The position numbers were made by a program, and so were the translations under genes. From the NCBI GenBank assembly GCA_904066235.2, contig CAJFCV020000004.1, forward strand, positions 5,270,001 through 5,334,000: 64,000 nt of DNA, read 5' to 3'. Numbering within the stretch: position 1 is the stretch's first letter; each line of letters opens with the position of its first letter. This stretch comes from Bursaphelenchus xylophilus (lineage: Eukaryota > Nematoda > Chromadorea > Rhabditida > Aphelenchoididae). The notes below the pieces were generated by a model. It saw only the letters and a program-made list of their open reading frames with translations. It was not told where the DNA came from and did not search any database. Below, in pieces: positions 10,771 to 21,997 of the stretch.

Positions 10771-11787
10771 TTACCGTTCCTTCTCGTGAACTTTGAGATG
10801 GGTTTTGGCATGACTGTGATGAGCAAACAATCTACCGCATATTGAGCAAGCAAAAGGCTTCTCCCCCGTGTGCTTTCTTCTGTGAACATTCAGATTCGAA
10901 TTAGTCGAGAACGACTTCCCACATTCCTCACATGAGAACGGACGTTCTCCATTGTGGATCCTAAGATGCCTCTTCAGTTTCGGCATCGTCACAAATCTCT
11001 TTTGGCAAACATTACATGAGAATACTGGCGGCGCATGGGTGATATGATGATACCTTAGAGAGCGCTGTCTTTCAAACATTTTCCCACAATTTGGAAAAGT
11101 GCATTTAAACTTTTTCAGGATGGGAGTCTCGGAAGCGACAGGAAGAACAAATCCTTCTCCAGATCTTTTGATGACCGTGCCCTGCAACATAGACGAAGAA
11201 GGCTCGACCTCGGGGAATTCGGAATGGAAGTCATCGTAGAAGGGCTCCAACTGAGGCTCCAGTTCATTGTAATCATCGAAGTGGGCTCTAAACGTGTTAA
11301 CTCCTCAATAAGCTGACACTTACAGTCGATCCTCGTTCTCAGTACTTTTGTACAAATCCATTTCACCAGCATGTTCATCTATAATACCATTGCTAGCAGG
11401 TTCCTCCATTCGTTGGCAGAGGAAGGGATCTGAAGCCAAATCCGTGGACGCAGCCAGAGGTTCGTCGATGTTGGACTCCACCTGATGCCTCTCTGTGGGA
11501 ACTGATTCCTTAATTCGGGGCTTGTCATACAGAATCTGGATTGTTATAGGATTGCCAGCATTCATGAGCAGAGAATCCATTGGAATCGCCAGATATTTGA
11601 CAGATGTCGCCGATGGGGTGTTGAGGGGGATATCGCTTGGCAAAGGTTTCCGGATTACTGCAGCCGGATGAATAGACTTTTGTGAACGCGAATGCTGAAG
11701 AGTAAACACACTTCTAGATTTTGTTTTGGAATTGTAAACGAGTCGTCCCGTCGAGTCAGCAGGTGTTAACTGCAGAGCATGAAGCAT
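10771..11787 (-). CDS. C2H2 zinc-finger protein, four fingers
   Basis: Two exons, 11324-11787 and 10771-11287, encode 326 residues. The N-terminal ~190 residues are low-complexity with no domain. The C-terminal third carries four tandem C2H2 fingers; the first has an extended C-x4-C (KCTFPNCGKMF), followed by FSCNVCQKRF, FSCEECGKSF and FACSICGRLF, with typical TGEKPF/NGERPF linkers between the later fingers. This pattern predicts a nuclear sequence-specific DNA-binding transcription factor. The ATG at 11785-11787 lies four bases after TTTTAG, so the 5' UTR may be trans- or cis-spliced just before the start. The protein stops seven residues after the last finger histidine. Target genes cannot be inferred. 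The 3' end faces the HIU hydrolase gene. Confidence 0.88.
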
Positions 11788-12030
11788 CCCCTAAAACTTG
11801 GCATTCATATCAACAAACCTAACTTCAAAAGTATATCAATGTTAAAGAAACATTATATAAAAACAGATTAACTAAAAATACATGCTTTATTAATAAATAA
11901 TTGACAAAATAAAGACTATTGTAATCGGTATTCAAGTGAGATATTCGTAAGAGCGAGAATGGAATGACTAAGAAAAGAAAATGCGTTAAAAAATACCCTT
12001 AGGACAATATACTTTGAAGGTTAATCCTTT

Positions 12031-15000
12031 TTAGTTCTTTTGAGGCAAGAGTTTCACAAGCTGAGCCAAATCTTCAGCCAGGGATTGGCCTAGCTGTTGG
12101 TCGTGGCATTTACAGGATATCGAACAGATAGATTCCTAAAATTTTAGAAAAAATTAACTTGAAATTTTTAAACTGGCCTTTTGTTTTAGTAGAACACATA
12201 TTGGTTTGCCATCGAAACTATGTGCATATAAAGTGGCGGCATCTTCGGTCTTTTCAACAACTGAAACAATACATTATACCATATTATATCAGGTCATTCA
12301 GGGTCGACAAAATTTTCTTTCCACGTCGGATTTCGGTAAGGCCAAGAACGGGTTGCCAAAAATTTCATTCCACCTTGGCTTGTAACTCATGAGCCAGAGG
12401 GCGGTAAGACATGATTGTAGTATCGCTGTATTGTGACAATCTCCCCTTTCAATATTTATCCCATGTTTACAAGTTTTCGACCATACCGCCCTCTGGCTCA
12501 CGAATTACACACGTCTTAACCCAGCGGTTCCTGAGACACGAGGCGAATAGAAAATTTTTTCGGCCGGTATAAATAAAAACATACCCGAGAAGTTAGATTC
12601 ATTGGTGATTCCATCAACCACCTCGAGGAAATTCCTTTTAGATTCTACTGATGGACTAGCTGAGCTAAGCAATTCCCCACTGCTGATCATGAATTCGAAC
12701 GAAGAACTAAAATACAATCATTAACGCTAAATGAAAACCCACTTTCCAATTGTCGCAAATTTCAAGAACAAGATACTTTTGATCTCCAATCTGAAGTCCA
12801 ATTTTTCTGTTACAGTATCCCTGCCTTCTTCAACCAAATAACTTATTGTGCACCGCACCCTGTGGGTTTGATGTGGATTCTTTACATTAAGATGTAACCC
12901 ATGCTGATTTGAGGACCTTGGTTGTAACTCAAATGGTAGTTTCAATGTCCCCTCTTTCTTAGAATCCAGCGACACGGAGTCAGATTCCAAAACAAATACT
13001 TCGATCATCTTGATCAAATCATTTCCTTTGTTTTCGATCCGCAAAGTTATAGTCACCTTCTGATGTTCCAATTCTCCAATTTGAATAGAAGAATCGACTG
13101 CCACTCGTTCATTAAAGCAAAGTTTTTTGAACGAATTGTCAAAGGATACCGGTAGAGTATTAGGTTTGACCATTTCATCCGAATTGAAAACAAGGATGTC
13201 CTGAACCAAACATATTAGTTAACCGTTAAACTTTCTAAGCGTTTTAACCCCGTCCAAAGATCATAATCACATACCTCAACACTTGTCTTGCCCTTTCCTT
13301 TATCACTTCTTTTCGGTTTCTTTGAATCTTCATCAATGGCAGTGTAAAGATTCTCTTCCTTTATTTTTTTCTTCTTCTTTTTGCTCTTTTTCTTCTCTTC
13401 AACTGGTTCCGTTTCTTTTGTCTTCTTTTTCTTCGATTTCTTCTTTTCTTCTTTGTGACCACCATTTTCCTTATGTATTCTGAATGCATCAAACGATTCT
13501 TGTTCAAATGCCCTTGGCCGTTCGTAAGGCTTAGGGGCGAACAATCTCTCATCATCTCTCAAAGGAGCATCCAGATCCATATCGAGTGCCTTGAACTCAT
13601 TCGAACGTCCATTCTAAAAACAATGGTAAAACTTTATTTACGCTTACCACTTCCTTTTCATCATCACTACTTAGTGCGTTATCCGGCATCTCCCCGTCAT
13701 CTCGGTTTACGTTATGAACAACCACGGCATCATCTTCTTCCTCAGAACTGGAGAGAACCGAGAGATTTTGCATTTTGGATTTCTTCTTCTTGGTTCCCTT
13801 CTTTGTTTTCTTCTGTTTCTCCACCTTCACCGTCTTCCATGACATTGTCGAATTCTGTTGTTCCATGTATCTAAACATCAAAACAACTCAAATTATTCAA
13901 ATAACCACACCTATCCATTCCAATTACTCCCGGAATTTCCAAAGGGCTCTGGAGATCTGACGGGTCTTGATACTTCGCCCTCTGTTTCGACACTTGACTC
14001 AGTTGACTCTGATTGGATTGGCTCTTCTGAATCGGCTTGGTGACGGCTTTCATGTAATAAGGATTGTTTTCTTGTTCAAATTGTCTTCTCTTTTTTCCTT
14101 CTTCAATTTCTTTCTGGGTCGCCGTCTTTGTCAACTTCCCATTCTTCGGTGTTTCCTTTTCTTTTTCCTCACCTTCAGAGCTTTCCAGATAAGATTCAGC
14201 GGCTAATGCAAACTGGCGACGAGCTGCATCGATGGTCGGGACCTCATCTGCATCTTCATCATCCGAATCGGTTTCCACCAAAGGCTCCACAATCCAGGCG
14301 TCCAAATCAAGGCTAAAAATTCCCATAATGCGATTAGAAAATCTTTGACATACCCCTCTGGCAGCGGAACTTTTCTTTGGGCTTTCGAAGCCACCGGATT
14401 CAGTTCACCTTCGAATAATGCCGCGAATGATTCACCGATCTTCTTCTTCTTTATATGTTCAGATTCTACGAATTTAAGTAGATGTAGAAGATTACAGGCC
14501 CGTTCTTGTGCTTCGAGATGATCAGAATATTGAAATTGAGGTAGTTTTGACAGCACCAGATTATCGAGACTCTCAATCGCGTCCCAGTCATCTTCCTTCT
14601 CGTATTGGAGTAATAAAAAGGCATACAATTTGGCAATGTTTTGAATGTAAACACTTAGAAGATCTCCGGGCACCAGGGACACTTTGGTCTTCAACATGGA
14701 TTCAAGGACCGACATTATGTCATTTACATGTCTAAAATACTTTGAGTACAGTATGAAATAGATGCAAACCCAAAAACCAAAACGACAAACTCACTCTGCA
14801 TATTCACCGCAAATCCATGCCGCTGCCAACAACACCGCCGAGATGTTATTCCTTTGGGCAGAGTTGGCCGACAAAAGAAGATGAGCATTTTCCACCAACA
14901 AAGCCATTTGAGATACCGAGTAATGTCTAATAGACTGGACTCTGACTGTTACATCTTGGATCTAAACAGCCACCCATTAAATAAAAGCAAATACTTACCT

Positions 15001-16623
15001 GTTCAGCAATCAACACTCCGTGTTTGGACCCTTCGACCTTTGTCAATTCAACTAATACTGATATGTACCATTCAAAGTTAGTAATATACTGATAATTCTT
15101 ATGAGAACAAATAGAAATGATCCTGGCCAGCAATTCGTCTCTGTAGAATGCCCCTTCTGCTTTATCCACATGATCCATCAGCTTCCGAACAATCTCCATT
15201 ATATTCTTCTTGGAAACCATACCGTATAAAAGATCTAGCGCTCTGGAAAAAAAGAAATAAAATGAGAATAATGCTACTCTTTATCAATGTTGAGGAACAT
15301 ACCGAAGTCTAATACTCTCGTCTTTGTCATCCAAACATCTTAAAACAATATCTTTATGTGCTTGAACAGCTTTCGGATGAGTCAAAAGAATTCTTCCCAT
15401 AGCCAGAAGTCCAAGGTATTTCAAATTCTGATCCGAATCTTCGATCAGCACACCCAGTTTTTGCACACATAACTAAAACGAACAATTTCACATTCAAATT
15501 CACTTACCTGTATTGACGGAGTGTAATCCCCGGGACCTTCAGAAGAGATACTGATCAATACCGCGATCACCGTGTTGATACATTCGTAGAGTAAAGACAT
15601 CGCCGATGTACTATAATACAAGACGCATAAAAACGAGCAAATAACCTACCTGTTAATCAAAGTAGTAAGTGGTTCCAATAACTTTTTGCCCAGTCGAGAT
15701 TCCAACGGCACTAAAGACCCGAATAGTTTGATTATCTTAATCAACATCCAGTTATTTGAGCTTGTAGTCATCAATTTAAAGAAAAGCGGGGCCAAACTCA
15801 GGTAATTTCGAGGGTTCTTCCTCGCCAATTCGCATATTACATTAACTGCAGCACTTTGGACTCCTAAACACAAATAAATAACCAAAAATTAATTTCTACC
15901 TGGATCAGAGTCCTCCAATTTCTCCTTTAGCCGAGAAAACGTTGGTCGCAAACTCTCTGGATACTTTAAGAAGATCTTATATAAGAGTAACACCGCTTTC
16001 TTCCTCACGTAAGGTCTACTTGACGTCAACTAAAAAAATAAATAAAATAAAACGTCCTGGTCTTACCAAGTTGACAACATCATTAACCAAATCTCTCGAC
16101 AAATCTGATGTAGCAAAACAGGCAAGACCACTCAGTGCGACTCCACAATCATACATATTACTGCTTTGAAGGTCCTTTCGGATCATATTCGTTGTCAACA
16201 TTAACACGTCTGTCTCGTCATTAAAACATTGAGTGGCGGTTAGGTATCCAATCCTCTTCTCACTGTATTTGGTAGAAGCCATAACCTCTATGATGTTAAA
16301 AGACGCCCAGCTGATGTCATACCCAAGCATTTGTAACTAAAATAAAACTCTGAACCAAAACTACTTACATATGCGAGCTTCTCAATCGCATTGGCTTTTA
16401 TAAATGGGGAATCTGTTCGGAGCTCGGTCTTTATCTCCTCCATACAGGCAGCGATATATCGTCCCTGAAGTAGTTGACATAAATATTACATTGAACATGT
16501 TCTTTAAAAAATTGCAAGAAATCTCACCTCATTTTCCTTATTATTCCTAATTCCTCGGATAAGGTCTGTCAAGTTTTTGTCGAATAGACGGTCGATATTA
16601 TTCCTGACCTTTCTAAGTGCCAT
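12031..16623 (-). CDS. apd-3: AP-3 complex subunit delta (delta-adaptin)
   Basis: Seventeen exons (top-bottom): 16623-16528, 16464-16369, 16336-16067, 16029-15900, 15863-15650, 15610-15508, 15472-15303, 15242-14999, 14961-14795, 14731-14354, 14312-13911, 13870-13648, 13613-13275, 13200-12743, 12706-12585, 12260-12178 and 12135-12031, summing to 1200 codons. The N-terminal ~600 residues form the HEAT-like adaptin trunk; the start MALRKVRNNIDRLFDKNL is the family signature. Then come an acidic hinge and a long Lys/Glu region (exon 13), both typical of delta, and a C-terminal appendage-like region. AP-3 sorts cargo from endosome/TGN to lysosome-related organelles. The last intron (12136-12177) appears to start with GC rather than GT; only that choice keeps the conserved C-terminal frame (CVLLKQK joined to ESICSISCK). 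A palindromic insert lies in the intron before exon 16. The symbol is by analogy to C. elegans. Confidence 0.93.
12382..12508. repeat. 127-bp palindromic insert (MITE-like) in an AP-3 delta intron
   Basis: Arms 12382-12406 and 12484-12508 are inverted over 25 bases with about two mismatches (core TGAGCCAGAGGGCGGTA against TACCGCCCTCTGGCTCA). The 77-bp loop is A/T-rich. It lies wholly inside the intron 12261-12584, which is far longer than its neighbours. No target duplication is obvious. Confidence 0.7.
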
Positions 16624-17462
16624 CGCCACAAAAACAAATTAACTTAACCAGGTCTTAGAATTTCTATTATCTATCTTCCAACAACATTACAGATTGTCTG
16701 TTCGTCAGATGGATGCCGAAAATAGGAATAGAGGGCCAAGTCTCTCCTTTTGCGTGCCCAACAAGAAAACCAATGCCCTGCGGCAGCGGATTTCTGGCTC
16801 CGAACAAGGAAAAGAGAGCCTTTTGTGAAAGAAAAATGGTGAAGTTCAAAAAACTTGTTAATTTAGAAATGTAAATAAATTACTTCCGATAAAAGAACAC
16901 CGTTTGAAAAAGAGAACACGGTCTGTCCTTGTTTTATTGATAAAATTTTCGATTTTCATAAATTGTTGAGAAATCAATAAACACGGGTTTTGACATTCCG
17001 TTCAATTATGGAGATTTAGTTTCCACCGGAAATGGAGGTTTCTCAAATTTCTGCGAGGATTTTAGAGCAACAAGCGTACAATATTTTACTTCACCTTTCA
17101 TTGAAATAAACCTTCATCACACTTTATTCTCAAAATAAAAACACCGTTGTCAAATATTTACTTAATTATTAGCTTTAGGATGATTACATCGCTCAAAAAT
17201 AATACAAGAACAATCTACTAGACTAAGGTGAAGGACAACAATAGAGCTGTGCCAGTGAAAGAAACAGTTGTTAGTTTAACCACAAGACCCGATCAAAACG
17301 ATAAATCCGTTTTTAGATTTGAGAATTCGTTGAAACAGATCAGAAGAAAAAATTACCCACGGAACGACATAAGATACGAGAATGAGCAGAGCACGATGCA
17401 AATGACTTGTAAAGCTACGAAATTTATAAAAAAAAGACCAACAATGTACAAACGTTGATTGA
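16624..17462. other. Intergenic, no gene seen
   Basis: This is the upstream region of AP-3 delta and the 3' flank of the ataxin-7-like gene, both minus strand. Short frames at 16667-16849 and 17228-17458 have no domain or splice support. Several TTTATT motifs (AATAAA on the minus strand) near 16930 and 17125 may serve the ataxin-7-like transcript. Confidence 0.45.
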
Positions 17463-19740
17463 TTAACGACGAACCGGTGGTTGGGGTTGCCGGAATGGCT
17501 GCCCTTCTGCGAAATTCGGAGGGATCATCACAAAACGTTGATTCATGAAGAACTTCGTCGTCGAATTGTGAAGTATGTTGGCTAAAGGTACGAATAAATA
17601 GTATTCCAGCTACTTACAATTCCCATTCTCAACACTACTTCCATTCGTGTCTTCAGAATCCGAAGGAGGTGTAATTCCGGAGTCTGTCAACGGCGTCCTG
17701 CCAATCCCAGAGTCCGAATCATCTGATATTGTTATCAAATCGGAACTTTCCATTGGAAGGCCGGATTCGAAACTACTTGATCTTCGTCCAGACATCGGAT
17801 GGCTTTGAGGATAAAAGTAGTCTGACTCATTTTGCTTCTGCCCATGGAACACAAACACTCGATTCATTTTCGGCCTGACTTGAGGCAAAGGCTGATTGTG
17901 AATGTAATGTTGTTGCTGGACTGGTTGATGCGGAACATGGTAATGCCCGGACGGTCGGGGTTGTTGCTGCTTGTAATAGTTTCCGGGGTTTCCAACTGGT
18001 TTCAAATAATATTTCCTTGACGTGTCCATAGACCTCCCATTCACATAATCGGGTCGATTTATTTTTGTTGCATTCCCCACCGGCACAAGTCTTATGTTCT
18101 TTGCTTTCTGCCCGTTTTGTTTCCACACATCTGATTGGGCATAACTTATATGGTTGACATTAGTAATGTAATCTACGTATTCATTTGTGTATGGTTGGAA
18201 GTCAGGGAGACTTTGCTTGTGTATCCGTCGAGGTTCATTCTTTTCTTTTATATGATACACCGACGGTTGTCGATGAGTCACCACGTCGCTCCTAGAACTG
18301 GGGCCAGGGAGTCCTTCGTTTCTGAGCACAACATCCTCTCTTTCTAGATGAGGCATATCTGGAGATCGAGGGGGAAGTTCCACGATATCCATCGATGTTG
18401 ACGGAGATTGCCGATTATTTTGACTAAACGACCTGTCTGATCGAAGATATGTAACAGACACAGGCTTCTGGACTGGTCGTATCACCCGGACAATGTTGTT
18501 TACCGGAGGCATATTCAGGGTTGGAGTAGAATGCCGTGTCATACAACTCGAAATTGGTTTAGGAGGAGGGGGAGATGGAGTGACCGATAGGGGTTCTGAA
18601 GGCTGATTCATCAACTCTGAAAGACAAAACTCTTCGATGCGATTTGATCTATTAAATAAAAAAATTATAATTTTTAATATACCTTGGAGGAAGCTCGATT
18701 GGACTGGAAGTTCATCATGCTTGACATCCATGTCTGCGTTGTATCCGCATTCATCGGCGTTGCACGAGCTCGGCCTCTCTCCCCCGTATTCCATTTTGAT
18801 CATGGAAATGTCTTCTTGTTGTTTTCTGTTTGAATCTTCTTCGTCGGTATTAATACCTTCAAGCTTAGGATGTTCAAATACTTCTATCTCTTTCAGATGT
18901 CTTCTTGTCCTCAATGCAACACAATCGGGATCTGATATTCGGGCAGGTTTAGGATGTAACATTCTGGGCTTGGTTGATCTCCTTTCTCTCGAATATGATC
19001 GTATATCAGAGATCTTAGTGTCAATCATAGATGCCAATTTTGTAAGATCCTTCGTGTTTTCATCACCAGACTTCAACGGACTCTCAACACCCTGAGTCTT
19101 CAATTCGTCCTAAAAAGAGGGTGTATAAAAACGAAAGGCAAAAAAAGATGACCGTGGAAAACAAACGCACAGATGTAGAAGCTTCGTCTGCAGAATCCAG
19201 CTCGGCCTTTGCGCGTTTCAACACCAACAACAACTCATTCTTTCGTTCGGATACATAAGATAACGTCCGATGTCTAGGGGGCGAAAGCAAGAACGATTGA
19301 GACTCATCTCCGGAAGCCGAAGCATGGGTTTCGACAGCATGTCTTCGCTTCATATGATGAGCGAAAGCAACATGTTTAACCAGTCGATGGCATTTCTAAA
19401 CTCCGCATAAAAGATTTCAACTTTACAAACCTCGCATTCCATCAAACGAAGAGATCGCCCATTGTCAAGAGGTGACTGACCAAAGCAGAGCGCTTCTAAA
19501 ATAAAGGATTGAGTTAAACTTTAGATAAAGAAGCAATGTTAGGTTTGTTTTAACTCAAATGTAAATTCAATACAAAACAAAATTTTATAACTAAAAAGCT
19601 CAAAAAAAAAAATAAAAGAACTCACTCTGATGTGACAAAAGGGCGACAAACTCATTTCGTCTGATTGGAGCTTGAAGAAATTCCGAAGCCGGCTTCAACT
19701 GCGACTCTTTAGATCGAAGAAAGGTGTCCCAATCAGTCAT
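17463..19740 (-). CDS. Ataxin-7/Sgf73-like protein (SAGA deubiquitinase-module candidate)
   Basis: Six exons: 19740-19626, 19495-19431, 19395-19171, 19109-18683, 18616-17618 and 17581-17463, 650 codons with stop. The N-terminus (MTDWDTFLRSKE, then CFGQSPLDNGRSLRLMECEK and CHRLVKHVAFAHHMKRRH) matches the layout of the ataxin-7/Sgf73 N-terminal zinc finger: a W-x2-FL helix, a GQ/CP segment, Cys-x2-Cys, and a terminal HxxxxH next to RRH. In that family the segment anchors the deubiquitinase module to SAGA. The remaining ~500 residues are disordered: acidic, Pro-rich (TPSPPPPKP), a Gln/His/Pro stretch and an acidic Ser/Asp tract near the end. I see no SCA7 domain, which vertebrate ataxin-7 has. 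A lineage-specific C2H2-like nuclear protein is the alternative. Confidence 0.7.
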
Positions 19741-20234
19741 TATAATACTGCCTCACCATCCAGCTCCGAAGCTCATTTCTCAGACCCGGATACAAAAAAT
19801 CTTTTTTGATCCCGAATCTCCTCCAATTTTCTCCAAATTTTCACCGGTAAAACCCCGAAAAAATAAAAAAAAAGGTGAGCAAAAATATAGCCAAATTTTT
19901 TACAGTTATGCCGTACAATCAACTCTGCGCAATTCAGGACAACCCCACCGAGACAGTTAATAGTTCTTTTTCGTGTCTGAGTTCAAAGAGCCAAACGTTT
20001 TCGCGGCGAGACCAAGGAGGCCACCGTAGAGAACGGCACATTCAGTAAATTATAGTCGGTTCAACAAGGTGTCTCTTCGACTGTTTTGATATTGTTCCAA
20101 TTTCGCGGTTTACGAAAGGATCCATTTCCGATGCATGGAATGTTTATTTTAAATATCTAATAAAAAGTAGAGGTTATAACTGGAATGGAATGTTTTGGAA
20201 TTATTAGATGAGACATTGGATAGATGTAGGGGCT
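19741..20234. other. Intergenic, no gene seen
   Basis: Upstream of the ataxin-7-like gene and downstream of the C6-domain gene. A short plus-strand frame (19724-19960) overlaps the ataxin-7-like start and lacks support. Confidence 0.45.
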
Positions 20235-20714
20235 TTATGCATTCGTCAGACGACATTCTAATGTTTCTATCGTAATAGGAGGTTCCCCCATCAGCCATTG
20301 TCCATTTCCATTACAAGTTCCGGGGAAGGATACTGATGTGCCTGTTGCTGTCGCGAGGAAATTCTGTCCGTTTGCAACGATCGCGGTCCCAAGATTGGCG
20401 CCTCCGGCTTGTGCTGGGATTCTGGAAAAACAATGGCATTTGTGTGAGCTTACTATGGTTTTCTTCTTAACAATATTACAATGCAGAAGTGTTATGACGA
20501 ACGATACTTACGCGCAGGTTGCTGTGACAGTCTCAGGACAAGCGTTGTTATCGTATACAAAAGTAAGATCGCCGTTGCCGAACGAAGTGTCAGTTACATT
20601 GGTCTGAGTTAAAGGGGGACAACAGTTCCCATTTGAACTCCCCGAAGCTCCAGCTCCAGCGGCATGGCTTGGAGTGCAAGAATTTGATAAAATCTGCGAT
20701 GACGACACAAACAT
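20235..20714 (-). CDS. C6-domain (DUF281-like) secreted protein, N-terminus uncertain
   Basis: Two exons are clear: 20714-20512 and 20421-20235 (frame closes; 129 residues if the ATG at 20714 is used). The sequence has the nematode C6-domain look: paired cysteines (GNCCPPL), GDLTFVYDNNACPETVTATC, then AQAGGANLGTAIVANGQNFL, and a late CNGNGQW and LECR. Such proteins are abundant and secreted in nematodes; function is unknown. The visible start (MFVSSSQILSNSC) lacks a signal peptide, and TCATCGCAG just after it could be a splice acceptor, so a further 5' exon encoding a signal peptide probably lies upstream. There are six or more cysteines in the spliced product. Family assignment is by pattern only. 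Confidence 0.65.
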
Positions 20715-21325
20715 TACAATTATGAACTCAATTTGAGTACGCTATAATTAAAAAATTGATGAGAACAAAATTTAATCACATGTTGGGTGATTACAAAATA
20801 ATTACTGCCTAATCCATGATGACATGAATTTACAATCTGGAGGTATTAATCTCAAATTTTCGCTTCCCTTAGAACGTACCGTAGGTCTTTTGATAAACAT
20901 TTAATCAAATCTTAAAGCATGGATAACATAAATACAGTGCACAATCTTGCAACAAACTGTTACTGAAAATGAAAGTTAAATTGCCCCGGTTTCGATACTT
21001 TCTAAGGCCGGATTAACCCGATTCACGAAACTGGAGGAAATAGTCGGAACTTTGTACAGAATATACAGACAGATGGAGGGATCGTTATGTAATGACTCAT
21101 AAGTAGAAGTATAATGTATTGACGAGCATTACACGAGGTTAATGGCTTCATGTTTGCAGTCCTTCGCTCTTATTGATAGACCGTGCGGCACAATGATCAC
21201 TCAATATCCTGAAACTTTTGTTTTTTAAAGGCAAATCTACCATTCAATTGTGAATATTCTGGGCTCCCTTTTAACGTCGGCCTTGCGGATTGTCCAATCG
21301 ATTAGACTCATCTCTTTCCTGAACT
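20715..21325. other. Intergenic; may hide the 5' exon of the C6 gene
   Basis: No coding frame with domain support. A splice-compatible minus-strand frame around 21240-21305 (KEMSLIDWTIRKADVKREP, ends in TAG) follows GTTCAG and could be a 3' exon of the paired-domain gene, but I cannot prove it. Confidence 0.3.
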
Positions 21326-21997
21326 TTACATGTCTGCATATCCTCGGATCATGGGCATCGGCTTCCCCTGGACAAGCGCAAGATGCAGTTCGGGAACTTT
21401 TGTTGTCCACATCTCCCGTTTCTTCGTACCTACAAGTTCTTTATGTTCATAGTAGCTGTTAACGTACTTCCTAATCACCTTGCTGACACAACTGTGAGTG
21501 ACCCCGATTGTCCTGGCGATTGTAATCTTCCTAGCTCCACTGTTATACATCTCGATGATCTTCTTCCGGTCACATGTTAAGAGAGGTCGGCCTGAGATAT
21601 ACGGTCTTCCAAAACGATTGCGCGCCGATTCTCCTACTGTAATGAGGGTAAAAATTATATTATTTATTAATCTCTTACTTCTGTCAATTGGGTACAGTGG
21701 ATAAGATGAAATTGTTGGCGCAGAAAAAATAGAGACTTCTGACGTCCAAGCCTAAAAGGATATTAACGTTGTGTCAGAAATTAGTTCATTTTGGTATATA
21801 AATGACAAAACTAAGACAACTTTAACACCTACAGTAGTAGCAACATGATTAGTGAGAGCAGCCAAGTCCATCAGGGGTCCCTGAATAACCGGAGGTACCG
21901 TGGCAGTAGACGAACAGTGGCTGATTGGCCGGTGCTTCTGATGGTTGACAACCCGAGAATGAATAGAAACTGAAGAAGGGCTGCAAGCCTGTTCCAA
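21326..21997 (-). CDS. Paired-domain protein (NPAX-like, N-terminal subdomain), 5' end missing
   Basis: Exons 21997-21833, 21751-21679 and 21636-21326 join in frame. The third exon encodes the N-terminal (PAI) half of a paired domain: GRPYISGRPLLTCDRKKIIE, then MYNSGARKITIARTIGVTHS and CVSKVIRKY. These match the paired-domain hallmarks (the beta turn NGRPL, helices 1-3, and S.GCVSKIL..Y). It is a DNA-binding transcription factor of the PAX group. No second (RED) subdomain and no homeodomain are evident. The frame stops at 21326 after ~35 further residues; alternatively GAACTT|GTAGGT at 21434 is a donor and the gene continues. Upstream exons show a Ser/Thr/Pro-rich linker. No start codon is assignable: exon 21997 begins after TTTTATCAG and a further 5' exon must exist. 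The C. elegans npax genes are the closest type I know. Confidence 0.72.
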
